A stretch of 33,793 nt of DNA from Methanomassiliicoccales archaeon (GTDB lineage Archaea; Thermoplasmatota; Thermoplasmata; Methanomassiliicoccales; JACIVX01), in contig JANHAK010000001.1 of the NCBI GenBank assembly GCA_024464195.1, forward strand, positions 1-33,793, written 5' to 3'. The position numbers and the translations under genes are program-made. The notes below the pieces were generated by a model. That model was not told the origin of the DNA. It searched no databases and worked only from the letters and a program-made list of their open reading frames with translations. Shown in pieces: positions 9,186-19,347 of this stretch (positions are counted from its first letter, which is position 1; every line of letters begins with the position of its first letter).

Positions 9186-9444
9186 ATGCCGGTATTGAAA
9201 TTCAAGATAGAAAAATTGTTGTCTATCGATCTAGTGATCAGATTTTTCTTCATTGTTGATGATTAAGGTTAATTAGTCAGGAGAAATAGGGAGGACGAAT
9301 GGTGGCGCAAATCAGATTTTTCGATTAAAAATTCGATAGAATCTTCATGATGGTCGGTCAGTAATCATTTGATCGAGGCAGATTAAGAAATGAGCAACGA
9401 TTGTTTAGGGCAAGTCTTTTAATTGATTATTTTGATTGATAAAA

Positions 9445-9477
9445 TTTGAGAATGATGCATTTTTGAGAATGATGCAT
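9445..9477 (+). repeat. 16-bp perfect tandem repeat
   Basis: TTTGAGAATGATGCAT occurs at 9445-9460 and again at 9462-9477 with one base between, a 17-bp period. It is about 275-305 bp upstream of the beta-helix promoter. It could be a paired regulator site or slippage. Confidence 0.85.
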
Positions 9478-9750
9478 TAAGGTATGTTAAAACAAGATGT
9501 ATTGTAAAAATTCAAAATTCGGCAAATGAAAAGGTACTTTGACTGTCGATCTGTGATAGGGTGTTAGGTTGCATGCATTTTTCATGTGTATCATATATTT
9601 CTGAACAAAAAGGAAAAATGCAATGTAAGTTCTGGGTCCTGCTCTAATTCTCAAGGCTGAGGCTATGATTAGCATTTTCTTTTCCCTACTGTTTTCCCTC
9701 TTAGGCGTCAATTCCAGATAATCATTATCATAAAAGAAAAACCGACAAAG

Positions 9751-9759
9751 TTTATATAA
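9751..9759 (+). promoter_or_regulatory. TATA box of the beta-helix surface protein gene
   Basis: A strong archaeal element, TTTATATAA, preceded by a purine-rich ACAAAG BRE-like stretch. Transcription should start near 9781, giving a leader of roughly 25-30 nt that contains the Shine-Dalgarno sequence. Confidence 0.7.
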
Positions 9760-9796
9760 AGAGATTCCATTATTACATCTCAGTACCTTTCAAACA

Positions 9797-9802
9797 GGGA
9801 GG
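9797..9802 (+). promoter_or_regulatory. Shine-Dalgarno sequence deciding a TTG start
   Basis: GGGAGG is spaced 6 nt from the TTG at 9809. This supports the TTG as start, although an in-frame ATG at 9833 with a weaker GGGGTG before it is an alternative. Both retain the signal peptide. Confidence 0.6.
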
Positions 9803-9808
9803 AAGGAT

Positions 9809-12800
9809 TTGAACAGTCTTTGGGGTGTATTTATGAATTCGGACAAGGAAAATAAGCGTGAGCCATCAATGGGTCACGCTTTGGGAAAGCGGACGCTGGT
9901 ATATCTCGGTGCTCTGGTATTTCTTTTTGCACTGGTTCTTATCATTAACACCAGTAATGCAAGTGCAGCGGGACCTACCTACGTTTACGAAGACATTTCC
10001 ACGGACACAACATGGACGGAGGATGGCAGCCCCTACATTTTGAACGAATCAGTTTCTGTCCTCTCGGGAGCTACTTTGACTATTGAACCGAATGTGACGG
10101 TTATGGTAGATCCTGGGAATGTTTTGGAGATCAAGGGGGAACTGGTAGCGATTGGGACTTCCGCCGAACCGATTCTTTTCACGGCAAATGGCACATGGTT
10201 TTGGTCTGGGATCTATGTTGATGACTCGGGAATTGCAGTATTTAGCAATGTGATCATCGAACTAGCAGACTACGGTCTCTATATTGAAGATTCAAGCGTT
10301 GCGATGACCGATACCGTCATTCAGTATATTTACATTGCAGGGATCTGGTGGACGTCGAGTGGAGACATCGATGCTGAGTTGTCAGGCGTTGAAGTCAACC
10401 ATACTTTATGGCAAATGGGAATAATGCTGATAGCGAACAACGGAAATGCATCGGTCTCTCTAACAGATTGCATAGTTAACGACACAAATGGGCCTGGAAT
10501 TGTTGTTCAAGCGACAGGCTGGATAAATGCGGAAATTACCGGTACAGCAGTGACAGGATCTGCAGCGAATTCAGGTATCATTTTGTATTCTACTGGTGGA
10601 GATGTCACAGCGACCTTGGACTCGGTTATTGTGAATGCATGTGAATTGAATGGTATACTCATCTATTCGGCGGTTGGAGCTGTTGACGTTCAGGTGAGCG
10701 GATCTTTCATTTCTGGAAACGGGCAAGCCGGTCTCCAGGCGGAGGGATCAACTAGCGCTATTCTTATACTTGAGAATTCTGAGTTCTCTGAGAATGTCGT
10801 TGGTGTTGCGGTTTATTCCGTCGATGGCGATGCTGTCGTTGGGTTGTCAGGCGTATCAATCCTCGAAAGCTTGGATTACGGATTGATTGTAAACTCAGCT
10901 GCTGGTAATGTCGAATTGAGTCTCACTTCAACTATCATTAACAACACAGAATGGGCGATGGGTGTATTTGCTAAATCTAACGATGCCGACGTGAGTGCAG
11001 TGATTCAAGAAACCTCGGTTATTGGTGGAGCTGCAGGTATTGATCTAGAGGCCGGTGGTGATGTATCTGTTGCAATCACTGATTCTAGCTTTATGGCTAA
11101 CGGATTTATGTCAATGGTTGTCGTCGCCGGTGGACTAGCAACTGTTAACGTCGAGAACAGCTACATGAATGGTGAAGAAGCAAACCAACTTTCATGGTAT
11201 TATCCGAAGGAAATCGATTACGAGTACGAAATCATCAATCCTGATGGATACACGAGCTTGTCGGTTCTGAATGTTCCACTACCATTTGAATTCCCGTTCG
11301 GTACTGGAACATATACAAACATTGCAATCAGTCCATATGGGTTCATTTATGTGGGCTCTCCTGGTTGGATTCCCTTCCCGATCGATTTGGAGTCGGTAGC
11401 AGCCAATTTGATCGTACCATGTCAGGATTACTTTACCGCTGTATACTGGCCTTATGTGAGCTACAAGATAGTAAATGACGAGAAAATCATTGTTCAGTGG
11501 TATGTAAACAGATACGCCGATCCTTGGGCTGTTACAAACGTCTTTGAGGCAATCCTCTATTCAAACGGTGACATACAGTTTAACTATGCGAACATGGATG
11601 CGTTGAACTCGAACGATAGGTCATATGATTATGGTGTTAGAACAACAGGTTCCTGGGATGTGGCAATTGTCCTTAATGACATTTGGCTTCCAAATGTCTA
11701 CAATGCGGATTACAGGAGTATTTATCTCACGAGAGAATCATTCGGAATGTATGGCGCATATGTAGTATCAAACAGTGGTGTCGAGGCTTCGATACTCGAC
11801 AGCACGATCAGTCACTATGCAGGCGCTGGTATCCTCTTCATATGTGAAAACGGAGATGTTAAGGTAGACGTGAATAATCTAACGGCGGAGTACATTCTAG
11901 GCATGGATACATATGGCGTTGCCATAGGCGCTCTCACATTCAACGGCACAATGCATGCAACCGTCACCAATTCAGAATTCTCTCACATAGCTAATCTTGC
12001 AGTCGGCTTCTTATCGTCACCCTATTGGGGTGGGGAAGATATCGTCGAGATTACATCGAACATTTTCAACGAGGTTGGATGGGCTATTGCCGTTGTAACG
12101 CAAGTGGAAGATGATGATGGCTTCAACGAAATGGTCGAGTTCAGTGCTACGAGAACAATCTCCGAGAATGTCGGATCTAACAGCGGTGGCATAATGATTG
12201 GGGCGATGATAGGTATAGGCGACTCTGTGTGGAATGTCTCTATCGCGGATAGGGTCATTAATAACAGCTTCTCCGGCGAACCGACGTTCTGGGGAATGGG
12301 AGGAGAATCGTTCATCGAAGTAAGGCATGATCTCTACAGCGAAGACATGAATATGTCTGCCAACTTTGTCACTGAGATTGTCGGAAACTCGATTGATTCT
12401 GTGGCAACATACAGGGGTATATGGAGTGGTGTATTGGTTGATGATGAGGTTGCCTCATACGGCGCAACAACGGCCATTACTTCAAGCATCGTTATCACGA
12501 ATAATGTGATCTATGGGCAGAGTGACTTTGACGGCATAGACGTTTATTACGGCGCAGATTCGGATACCGGTCTCTATTCAGTCATCGATATTGCGATAAA
12601 TGATAATGAAATCAAGGCTGAGGAATATGCCTGGGATGGTATCTATATTGATATTGAAAGCTACCTAGAATACGGCCGCGGTGACGGATCGCTCGATGCG
12701 AATATAGTAACTGAGAGAAACCTGATCGAGAATGCATCTTACGGTATTTATATCGAGGCAGAAGCGGGAACATATAATCATTTCGGCAACCAGGCAGCGA

Positions 12801-15800
12801 CTTTAATGGTGTCGGTATCGGACAATGAGATTATTGCGTTCTACGAGATCATTGATGTCGAGATCTACGGTTACGCTATATATGACTACTATTACCCGTT
12901 GTACGAAACTGAAGTCTCATCAATGCAATCAGTCACCTTTGATGTCAGCATCACGGGGAACAAGGGAACATATTATCCAAGTGAATGGGCAGGTGGTCTC
13001 TACGGTATGGGAGTTTACACCTATGCTTATGCATACGATTGGATGAGTCTGTTCTCCCACCCGTCGTGCTATATGGATGGAACCATCTTGATCGCTGACA
13101 ACACGATAGAAGTCGCTGGTTATGCATCGTACGATTCGGCAATTTGGAACTGGAACTATGCCACCGCGTCGTACAGTGATAGTATTGTTGTCTCATCAAT
13201 TTCAACTACGGTCACAAACAATCTGATAAACGTGACAACGGATTCCGACTCCGCTGACATATACGGAATAGAGATTTATGATGATGTGGAAGCAAACAGC
13301 TACTACTATCAATTCGCTTCATCACCTATTGCAACATTGATTTCCAACCTTGTGATCAGCGGAAATGAAATCAGAGGTCCGATATACAATGGGATTTTCG
13401 TAGAATCTTACGTTCAATCAGAATACGGTAAATCGTCTGTCAATTATCAGACATCGCAAGAAATATCAAACAATGTGATCTCAGGATATCTCGGTTACGG
13501 TGTTATTGTCGACTGGTACTTTGAGGCAGATCAATACTCGCAGGATGCATTCAGCACAAACGCAATCGTGAATGCGACGGTTGCAACGATTATTAAAGAC
13601 AACTTGATTTCGTCGGAGCTCTCTGATTGGTATGAAGCCACAGGCATTTCGCTGTACGCAAATGCGTGGTCCAATTGGGGCATTGAGGGTTACATTAACT
13701 CGAACATTACTGTGGAGATCAATTCAAACGAGATCTCATTTAGCCCACAAGTGGAATGGAGCTGGACCGAAGGAATTTACGCCTATTCATATCCATGGGG
13801 TCTCATTAACGTTGTTGCCGATGGAAATGTCATAGAGAACGCTGGTGTTGGTATAGATCTTGAAAGGTGCATTGTAAAGGTGACAAACAATGTAATATCG
13901 AATCCAGTATACGAAGGTGTATATCTGTACGAATCAACTGGCGTTGTATCGGGAAATGAAATCTTTGGCGGCATATACGCGCAGGGGATTTACCTCGAGG
14001 ATTGCTTCCAGATGAATATTTCAGACAACAAAGTTGATGGCTGCGGTGACGGAATTTACGTATACTATTCGGGCGATCTTATCATATCAGACAATATACT
14101 GATGAATAATGGGCTCGAAGGCTACGATACATTTGGACTGTACATTTACGAGGCATCTAATGTGACCATTACAGGCAACACAATAACAAACAACGCGGTC
14201 GGGGTTGTGATCTACTACTCTAATGACATCGTATTCTTAGATAACGTCGTCAGCGACAATCTCTATGAGGGCGCATACTTCGAAGACTGCGAATCGCTTG
14301 TCATTGAAAGCAACGTCATGTCGGAGAACGGTGGGAGCGGTCTTGAGCTTGAGGATTGTTATTCGGTCGTTATCGGTAACAATACAATCCGCGAGAACCT
14401 GCTATATGGTCTCTACATTGATGAATCAGGGCCAGTGACCATTTACAATGGTATCTACTTGGATAACACTTATGATGGAATCTATGCCTACGGCGTGGTC
14501 GAATGGATTGTTGATGATGTCTCTGAAGTCAGAAACAACGCAATCACTCTGTACGGTGATCTGACTGTCGTCAATGGCGGCATGCTTACCCTCGACAATG
14601 TGTGGTACTTCATACTTGGCGAAGATTGGATGGATAATGTACCGCAGATCATCGTTGAGGAAGGGGGAACGCTTATCGTCGTTGCCTCAGGTATCAGTTC
14701 CTACAGCTGGTGGCCTGGGCCAGAAATACTCCAGGGCGGTTATTACTGGAGCTTCGAGGTCTATGGGACACTCGATATGGAATCAAGCGAGGTAAGCGGT
14801 GCCATTGAGATTTACCTAGGACCAACATCAAATGCAGACATCAGAACAAGCGTAATCTATGAAAACTGGAGAAATGGTATCCACATAGACAACTGCTCGC
14901 CAAGAATCTCGGCGACGACGATCATTTACAATGGCATGGACGGTATCTTCATCGAAGGAGCAGATGCGGCTCCGACAATCATGGATTGTCTGATCGCAAT
15001 GAACAACCGCGGAATCTACGCAATCGATTCGAGCCTTGCCAATGTCGTTGACAATGTGATCGTCGCCAACTGGGGCATCGGTATCTATGTGGTTAGAGCG
15101 ACTGGTTCAATACATGACAATATCTTGTTGTTCAACCCAGTTGAAATCTACATCAAGGACAGCACGGTAACGGTCGAGGACAATCAGATCGGTTACTCAG
15201 TGATCATCGACATTATGTCCAAGTACGCACCGGCTCTCATCGGTGGAGGTTATGTCCCACTCTTTGGCGAATGGATGCTCACCCCCGAGATCATTGCGGA
15301 AGCCCAGATGAACCATATCGGTCTATATGCAGTCAATTCGACTGTTTCGTTGAGCGATAACGTTTACGGCATGCTCAAATACGCGATCTATGTAACTCAA
15401 TCAACACTGACAGTCAGTGATACGATTAAGATGACAACGCTTGTTCTACCTTACTACGATGAATATGGAACTCTGTGGAATGTGTCGCTACCGATCATTG
15501 TATACGATGGTATCTATGCAGCGAAGTCCAATGTCACGGTTAATGGCGGCATGATCAGCGTCCTTGACGATGCGATCTTCCTTGAGTCTTCGAATGCAGA
15601 TCTGAGAAATGTCGTACTTGACGCGGGCGACTTCGATATCTATCTCACTGACGGATCGACTGCATGTGCGATCGAAGTCACATTCGAGAAAGCAAAGGTC
15701 CTGGACACATCAGTTCTGACGGTGTACTATAAGCTAACAGTAAGGGCTCTTGATCAAGATGGTTTGCCAGTAAGCGGAGTCTGGGTTGTTGTCTACGATG

Positions 15801-16099
15801 AGGAAGGCAATGTTGTCGGAGAAGGTGCGACAGATGACGGAGGCAACTTCAGTCTCTGTGCAGTTGGTTACGTACAGACAAGCGCTGGCGTGGGAGCTGC
15901 AAGGACATACACGGTTAACGCATCATTCGATCAGGGATATGTAGAGAAGAATGTCGTGTTGGACAAGAATACCGAGGTCATCATTGAGACGCCTGTGGAG
16001 AAGGCTGTAACATACAGCCCTGGATTTGCGTTCATATTCCTGATGATTTCGATATTCTTGGTAGCTGTGGCGCTTCTCGTGGAAGCTGGAAAGAAATAA
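9809..16099 (+). CDS. Giant membrane-anchored right-handed beta-helix surface protein with an inserted beta-sandwich domain
   Basis: A 2096-residue exported protein. The signal peptide lies at about residues 28-53 (LVYLGALVFLFALVLIINTS, then NASA before AG). Most of the chain is short repeats like GIYVYYSGDLIISDNILMNN, diagnostic of parallel beta-helix (PbH1/NosD-like) folds. About residues 460-645 interrupt the helix with a different module (LPFEFPFGTGTYTNIAISPY, then GFIYVGSPG and LYSNGDIQFNY), resembling the nidogen-like sandwich of surface proteins. From about 1973 a carboxypeptidase-regulatory-like domain (VRALDQDGLPVSGVWVVV) leads to a C-terminal helix (about 2071-2090) ending in EAGKK. 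Many N-x-S/T sequons (NES, NVT, NGT and NHT near the N-terminus) suggest N-glycosylation. Such helices can bind or cleave polysaccharides or be purely structural; no catalytic residues were recognised. Confidence 0.85.
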   Translation: MNSLWGVFMNSDKENKREPSMGHALGKRTLVYLGALVFLFALVLIINTSNASAAGPTYVYEDISTDTTWTEDGSPYILNESVSVLSGATLTIEPNVTVMVDPGNVLEIKGELVAIGTSAEPILFTANGTWFWSGIYVDDSGIAVFSNVIIELADYGLYIEDSSVAMTDTVIQYIYIAGIWWTSSGDIDAELSGVEVNHTLWQMGIMLIANNGNASVSLTDCIVNDTNGPGIVVQATGWINAEITGTAVTGSAANSGIILYSTGGDVTATLDSVIVNACELNGILIYSAVGAVDVQVSGSFISGNGQAGLQAEGSTSAILILENSEFSENVVGVAVYSVDGDAVVGLSGVSILESLDYGLIVNSAAGNVELSLTSTIINNTEWAMGVFAKSNDADVSAVIQETSVIGGAAGIDLEAGGDVSVAITDSSFMANGFMSMVVVAGGLATVNVENSYMNGEEANQLSWYYPKEIDYEYEIINPDGYTSLSVLNVPLPFEFPFGTGTYTNIAISPYGFIYVGSPGWIPFPIDLESVAANLIVPCQDYFTAVYWPYVSYKIVNDEKIIVQWYVNRYADPWAVTNVFEAILYSNGDIQFNYANMDALNSNDRSYDYGVRTTGSWDVAIVLNDIWLPNVYNADYRSIYLTRESFGMYGAYVVSNSGVEASILDSTISHYAGAGILFICENGDVKVDVNNLTAEYILGMDTYGVAIGALTFNGTMHATVTNSEFSHIANLAVGFLSSPYWGGEDIVEITSNIFNEVGWAIAVVTQVEDDDGFNEMVEFSATRTISENVGSNSGGIMIGAMIGIGDSVWNVSIADRVINNSFSGEPTFWGMGGESFIEVRHDLYSEDMNMSANFVTEIVGNSIDSVATYRGIWSGVLVDDEVASYGATTAITSSIVITNNVIYGQSDFDGIDVYYGADSDTGLYSVIDIAINDNEIKAEEYAWDGIYIDIESYLEYGRGDGSLDANIVTERNLIENASYGIYIEAEAGTYNHFGNQAATLMVSVSDNEIIAFYEIIDVEIYGYAIYDYYYPLYETEVSSMQSVTFDVSITGNKGTYYPSEWAGGLYGMGVYTYAYAYDWMSLFSHPSCYMDGTILIADNTIEVAGYASYDSAIWNWNYATASYSDSIVVSSISTTVTNNLINVTTDSDSADIYGIEIYDDVEANSYYYQFASSPIATLISNLVISGNEIRGPIYNGIFVESYVQSEYGKSSVNYQTSQEISNNVISGYLGYGVIVDWYFEADQYSQDAFSTNAIVNATVATIIKDNLISSELSDWYEATGISLYANAWSNWGIEGYINSNITVEINSNEISFSPQVEWSWTEGIYAYSYPWGLINVVADGNVIENAGVGIDLERCIVKVTNNVISNPVYEGVYLYESTGVVSGNEIFGGIYAQGIYLEDCFQMNISDNKVDGCGDGIYVYYSGDLIISDNILMNNGLEGYDTFGLYIYEASNVTITGNTITNNAVGVVIYYSNDIVFLDNVVSDNLYEGAYFEDCESLVIESNVMSENGGSGLELEDCYSVVIGNNTIRENLLYGLYIDESGPVTIYNGIYLDNTYDGIYAYGVVEWIVDDVSEVRNNAITLYGDLTVVNGGMLTLDNVWYFILGEDWMDNVPQIIVEEGGTLIVVASGISSYSWWPGPEILQGGYYWSFEVYGTLDMESSEVSGAIEIYLGPTSNADIRTSVIYENWRNGIHIDNCSPRISATTIIYNGMDGIFIEGADAAPTIMDCLIAMNNRGIYAIDSSLANVVDNVIVANWGIGIYVVRATGSIHDNILLFNPVEIYIKDSTVTVEDNQIGYSVIIDIMSKYAPALIGGGYVPLFGEWMLTPEIIAEAQMNHIGLYAVNSTVSLSDNVYGMLKYAIYVTQSTLTVSDTIKMTTLVLPYYDEYGTLWNVSLPIIVYDGIYAAKSNVTVNGGMISVLDDAIFLESSNADLRNVVLDAGDFDIYLTDGSTACAIEVTFEKAKVLDTSVLTVYYKLTVRALDQDGLPVSGVWVVVYDEEGNVVGEGATDDGGNFSLCAVGYVQTSAGVGAARTYTVNASFDQGYVEKNVVLDKNTEVIIETPVEKAVTYSPGFAFIFLMISIFLVAVALLVEAGKK

Positions 16100-16105
16100 A
16101 CTCAT

Positions 16106-16134
16106 TCTTTTTTCCTTTTTCCTTTTATTTTTTT
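16106..16134 (+). terminator. Oligo-T terminator after the beta-helix gene
   Basis: Several runs of 4-7 T follow the stop codon (TTCTTTTTTCC, CCTTTTATTTTTTT), as in archaeal U-tract terminators. No hairpin is needed or evident. Confidence 0.55.
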
Positions 16135-16193
16135 ACAACAATTTCCTACCAAAATAGTTAAGGCTGGATTCTATTCTCTTCTCGGGATAAACG

Positions 16194-17492
16194 ATGAGTT
16201 ACTCTGCAAAAGTTCTTTCACTTTTAGAAAATTGCGGAGCAACCGAAGGCGATCGGATTATTGTGGAGACGGGTCAGAAGAAGATGGAAGGCATTCTGAT
16301 GCCGCATCATTCTTTCAGCAATCCAGATGTCATTATTTTGAAACTCGGGAACGGCTATAACGTTGGAATCAGAGTTTCTGATAGCACAAGAGTTCGCTTG
16401 ATCGAGAAGGCAATCAGTAAATCGATGAAACGATCTGAGTATGCACCACAAATTGAAAGGAAGACAATTTCCGTCATCGGAACGGGTGGGACAATTGCCA
16501 GTTATGTCGATTATCGCACAGGTGCCGTTCATCCCGCATTGATGGCAGATGAACTCGTCAGCGCTGTACCTGAGATCTCAGAGATTTGCAACGTGAGGGC
16601 TGAAGTTCTCTTCTCGATCTTCAGCGAGAATATGACAGTTCAACGATGGCAAGCGCTTGCGGAGGCAGTTGCGGATAAGCTCGGTGAGGGCGTTGAGGGG
16701 TGCATAATCCCCCACGGTACTGACACAATGGGATATACTGCGGCAGCGCTTTCTTTCATGTTTGAAAGCCTTCCGCGACCGGTGATCCTTGTCGGTGCAC
16801 AACGATCTTCCGATCGTCCTTCATCCGATGCGTACACGAATTTAATTGCAGCCGCGAGATTTGCGGTCGAATCGGATGTTGCCGAGATATGCGTGCTCAT
16901 GCACGAATCGCCATCAGATACTTCTGCCTTGATTCATCGCGGTACAAAGGTAAGGAAGATGCACACGAGTCGACGGGACGCTTTCAAGAGTATCAATGCG
17001 TGGCCGATTGCGCGAATTCATTTCGAAGGTGGTATTGAATATCTATCAGATTACCGAAAAAAGAATGGCAATCGAGTTATTCTGAAAAAAGAAATGGAGG
17101 AGAATGTTGCACTTCTGTACTTCTTCCCTGGCATGAGTGTTTCTAAATTCGAGAACATACTGCGTGAACACCGGGGCATTGTAATCGCGGGATCAGGTCT
17201 CGGACATGTCTCGTCTGATATGGTTCATTCGATCGCAAGAGCAATTCGATCAGGAACAACAGTCGTCATGACATCTCAGTGTCTTTATGGAAGAACTAAT
17301 CTCAACGTATATGATACTGGAAGGGACCTCCTTGCCGCAGGCGTCATTCCAGGTGAAGATATGCTGCCTGAGACGGCGTACGTGAAATTAATGTGGGTGC
17401 TCGCTCACGCCGCGTCAGAAAAAGATATCGAATCAATGATGCGCGAGAATCTCCGCGGTGAGATCTCGCAAAGGAGGGAGCTCGATGAATAG
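16194..17492 (+). CDS. gatD: Glu-tRNA(Gln) amidotransferase subunit D
   Basis: A 432-residue subunit that releases ammonia from glutamine or asparagine for conversion of Glu-tRNA(Gln) to Gln-tRNA(Gln). After a small N-terminal domain (about 1-85) comes an L-asparaginase-like domain with GTGGTIAS (catalytic Thr100), HGTDTM (Thr176, Asp177) and a conserved Lys in TKVRKMH (about 252-255). GAQRSSDRPSSDAY is also typical of asparaginases. GatD and GatE occur only in archaea, so this pair fixes the domain of life. The start ATG follows an AT-rich AAAATAGTTAA stretch (16151-16161) that may be a weak TATA box. The 3' end overlaps gatE by 8 nt. Confidence 0.95.
   Translation: MSYSAKVLSLLENCGATEGDRIIVETGQKKMEGILMPHHSFSNPDVIILKLGNGYNVGIRVSDSTRVRLIEKAISKSMKRSEYAPQIERKTISVIGTGGTIASYVDYRTGAVHPALMADELVSAVPEISEICNVRAEVLFSIFSENMTVQRWQALAEAVADKLGEGVEGCIIPHGTDTMGYTAAALSFMFESLPRPVILVGAQRSSDRPSSDAYTNLIAAARFAVESDVAEICVLMHESPSDTSALIHRGTKVRKMHTSRRDAFKSINAWPIARIHFEGGIEYLSDYRKKNGNRVILKKEMEENVALLYFFPGMSVSKFENILREHRGIVIAGSGLGHVSSDMVHSIARAIRSGTTVVMTSQCLYGRTNLNVYDTGRDLLAAGVIPGEDMLPETAYVKLMWVLAHAASEKDIESMMRENLRGEISQRRELDE
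17473..17477 (+). promoter_or_regulatory. Shine-Dalgarno sequence of gatE
   Basis: GGAGG inside the 3' end of gatD is spaced 7 nt from the ATG at 17485. It selects that ATG over the GTG at 17458, which would add nine non-conserved residues. Confidence 0.75.
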
Positions 17493-19347
17493 TGAAGCAA
17501 TCATCGGCCTCGAAATCCACCAACAGCTCGATACGAAGAAACTTTTCTGTTCCTGCGATTCGACGCTTGTTGATCTCGAAGGTCTCACTTTCACGCGGAG
17601 GTTAAGGCCTACTCAGAGCGAACTCGGCGACGTTGATCGTGCAGCGCTTGCTGAGGCAGAGAAACGCATGAAATTCAATTACCAAGCGCCTCGCGGCGTC
17701 TCGTGCCTTGTGGAAGCTGATGAGGAACCGCCTCACGACGCGAATCGAGATGCGATTGAGATTGGTTTGACAATCGCCTCTCTCTTGAACGCGGCACCGG
17801 TCGACGAGATACATTTTATGAGAAAAATCGTTATCGATGGCTCGAATACGACGGGCTTTCAGAGAACTGCCCTTATCGCTCTTGACGGCTCAATTGAGAT
17901 CAATAATAAAAGGATTTCAATTCCGACGATTTGCCTTGAGGAGGATGCTGCAAGAAAGATCGAAATAAAAACTGGCGAAGTTACTTACAGATTGGACCGT
18001 CTTGGCATACCCCTTATTGAAATCGCGACAGGCCCAGAGCTTCACACGCCAGAGGAGGTCAAGATTGCGGCGCAGAAGATCGGGTCGGTTTTGAGGGCAA
18101 CGAAGCGTGTAAAACGCGGAATAGGCACAATACGGGAGGATCTTAATATTTCAATTCCAGGTGGAGCAAGAGTTGAGATCAAGGGGGTTCAGGAGCTCAG
18201 GATGTTACCGATCTACGTTTCAAAGGAAATCGAAAGGCAGAAAATGTTACTTGAAATCAGTGAGATACTTCGATCGCGATCAGTTCCAGAAGTTACTCCT
18301 CATTTTTTCGACTGTACCGAGATTTTTAGGAATACAAGATCGAAGATTGTGCGATCATCGATTTCGTCAGGCGGCAAAGTTCTTGTTCTCCCACTGAAGG
18401 GATTTGCTGGCGTGCTTAAGAGCGCGGATAATCGTTTTCGCCTTGGTGCTGAGCTTGCACAATATGCGAGGTCGAAAGGAGCTGGAGGAATCTTTCATAC
18501 AGATGAATTGCCCGGTTACGGAATCGATGAAGTCATGGTCGCCACTGTAAGGAAAACACTTGGACTCGAGGAAAATGACGCGTTCGTTATGTGTGCTGAC
18601 CTGCCAACAAAGGTCGAAAGAATTCTCGAAGCAGTTGCATTGCGTGCTAATTATGCTTTGATTGGTGTGCCTGAGGAAACTCGTGACCCGTTGCCTGACG
18701 GAACGACCGCTTATAGCAGACCATTGCCAGGCGCAGCCAGGATGTATCCTGAAACCGACGTCAAACCGATTACCGTCGATGTTGAGTTGATCACGCGCAT
18801 TAGAGAGAGATTGCCAGAGTTGCCCGAATCCAAGGTTAAGCGCTTCGTGTCGCAATATGGCATTCATGAGCAGCAAGCCGAGCAGATTATCAGGGAAGGC
18901 TTCGAAGAGATTTTCGAGGAAATCGCCTCGAAATGGGGCCTTGGGAGCATCGCTGCGAAAACACTGTTAAACACCTTCCCTGAGCTCGAGAGGGAAGGTG
19001 TTGGTGTTTACTCAATTGATGATGCTCGAATCAAAGAGCTTTTCCAGGCGCTCTACGATAACAGATTTGCAAAAGAGGCGCTTCCGGATATCCTCCGATT
19101 GATCGCAAAAGGGATCCCTCTGGAAAAGACGATCGAGGATCTCGGTTTGAAAACGATTTCGATGGACGAGGCAGTGGCGATTATTGAACGAATCGTTGAA
19201 CAAAGAAGAGAATTCATCGAAGAGAGGAAAATGAACGCGATGGGGCCTCTCATGGGTGAGGTTATGTCGCAGTTGAGAGGCAAAATCGATGGCAAGATCG
19301 CAAGCGAATTGCTAAGAAAAGCAATTGCGAGGATCATTGGAGACTAA
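17485..19347 (+). CDS. gatE: Glu-tRNA(Gln) amidotransferase subunit E
   Basis: A 620-residue subunit that binds Glu-tRNA(Gln), phosphorylates the glutamyl group and amidates it with ammonia from GatD. The N-terminus MNSEAIIGLEIHQQLDTKKL is the GatB/GatE cradle signature. IATGPELHTPEEV and IREDLNISIPGG follow, as in the family. A mid-protein segment (about 290-410) corresponds to the GAD domain inserted in GatE and bacterial AspRS. The C-terminus is the helical YqeY-like tail domain. The length is normal for GatE. It forms a translationally coupled operon with gatD (8-nt overlap, internal Shine-Dalgarno). Its stop shares bases with the stop of the convergent methyltransferase gene. Confidence 0.95.
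   Translation: MNSEAIIGLEIHQQLDTKKLFCSCDSTLVDLEGLTFTRRLRPTQSELGDVDRAALAEAEKRMKFNYQAPRGVSCLVEADEEPPHDANRDAIEIGLTIASLLNAAPVDEIHFMRKIVIDGSNTTGFQRTALIALDGSIEINNKRISIPTICLEEDAARKIEIKTGEVTYRLDRLGIPLIEIATGPELHTPEEVKIAAQKIGSVLRATKRVKRGIGTIREDLNISIPGGARVEIKGVQELRMLPIYVSKEIERQKMLLEISEILRSRSVPEVTPHFFDCTEIFRNTRSKIVRSSISSGGKVLVLPLKGFAGVLKSADNRFRLGAELAQYARSKGAGGIFHTDELPGYGIDEVMVATVRKTLGLEENDAFVMCADLPTKVERILEAVALRANYALIGVPEETRDPLPDGTTAYSRPLPGAARMYPETDVKPITVDVELITRIRERLPELPESKVKRFVSQYGIHEQQAEQIIREGFEEIFEEIASKWGLGSIAAKTLLNTFPELEREGVGVYSIDDARIKELFQALYDNRFAKEALPDILRLIAKGIPLEKTIEDLGLKTISMDEAVAIIERIVEQRREFIEERKMNAMGPLMGEVMSQLRGKIDGKIASELLRKAIARIIGD

Larger units (their letters stand above)
9186..9808. other. Gene-free intergenic region between hypB and the beta-helix gene
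   Basis: About 620 bp of AT-rich sequence with no convincing gene. It holds a perfect 16-bp tandem repeat at 9445-9477 and, at its right end, the TATA box and Shine-Dalgarno sequence of the large surface protein. The only minus-strand frame of note (9487-9711, 74 codons) has low-complexity composition and no recognisable domain. I see no tRNA-like or riboswitch structure. Confidence 0.6.

Noticed and set aside
9487..9711. 74-codon minus-strand frame in the intergenic region
   Set aside because: No recognisable domain, low-complexity AT-driven composition, and no Shine-Dalgarno or TATA box at suitable spacing.
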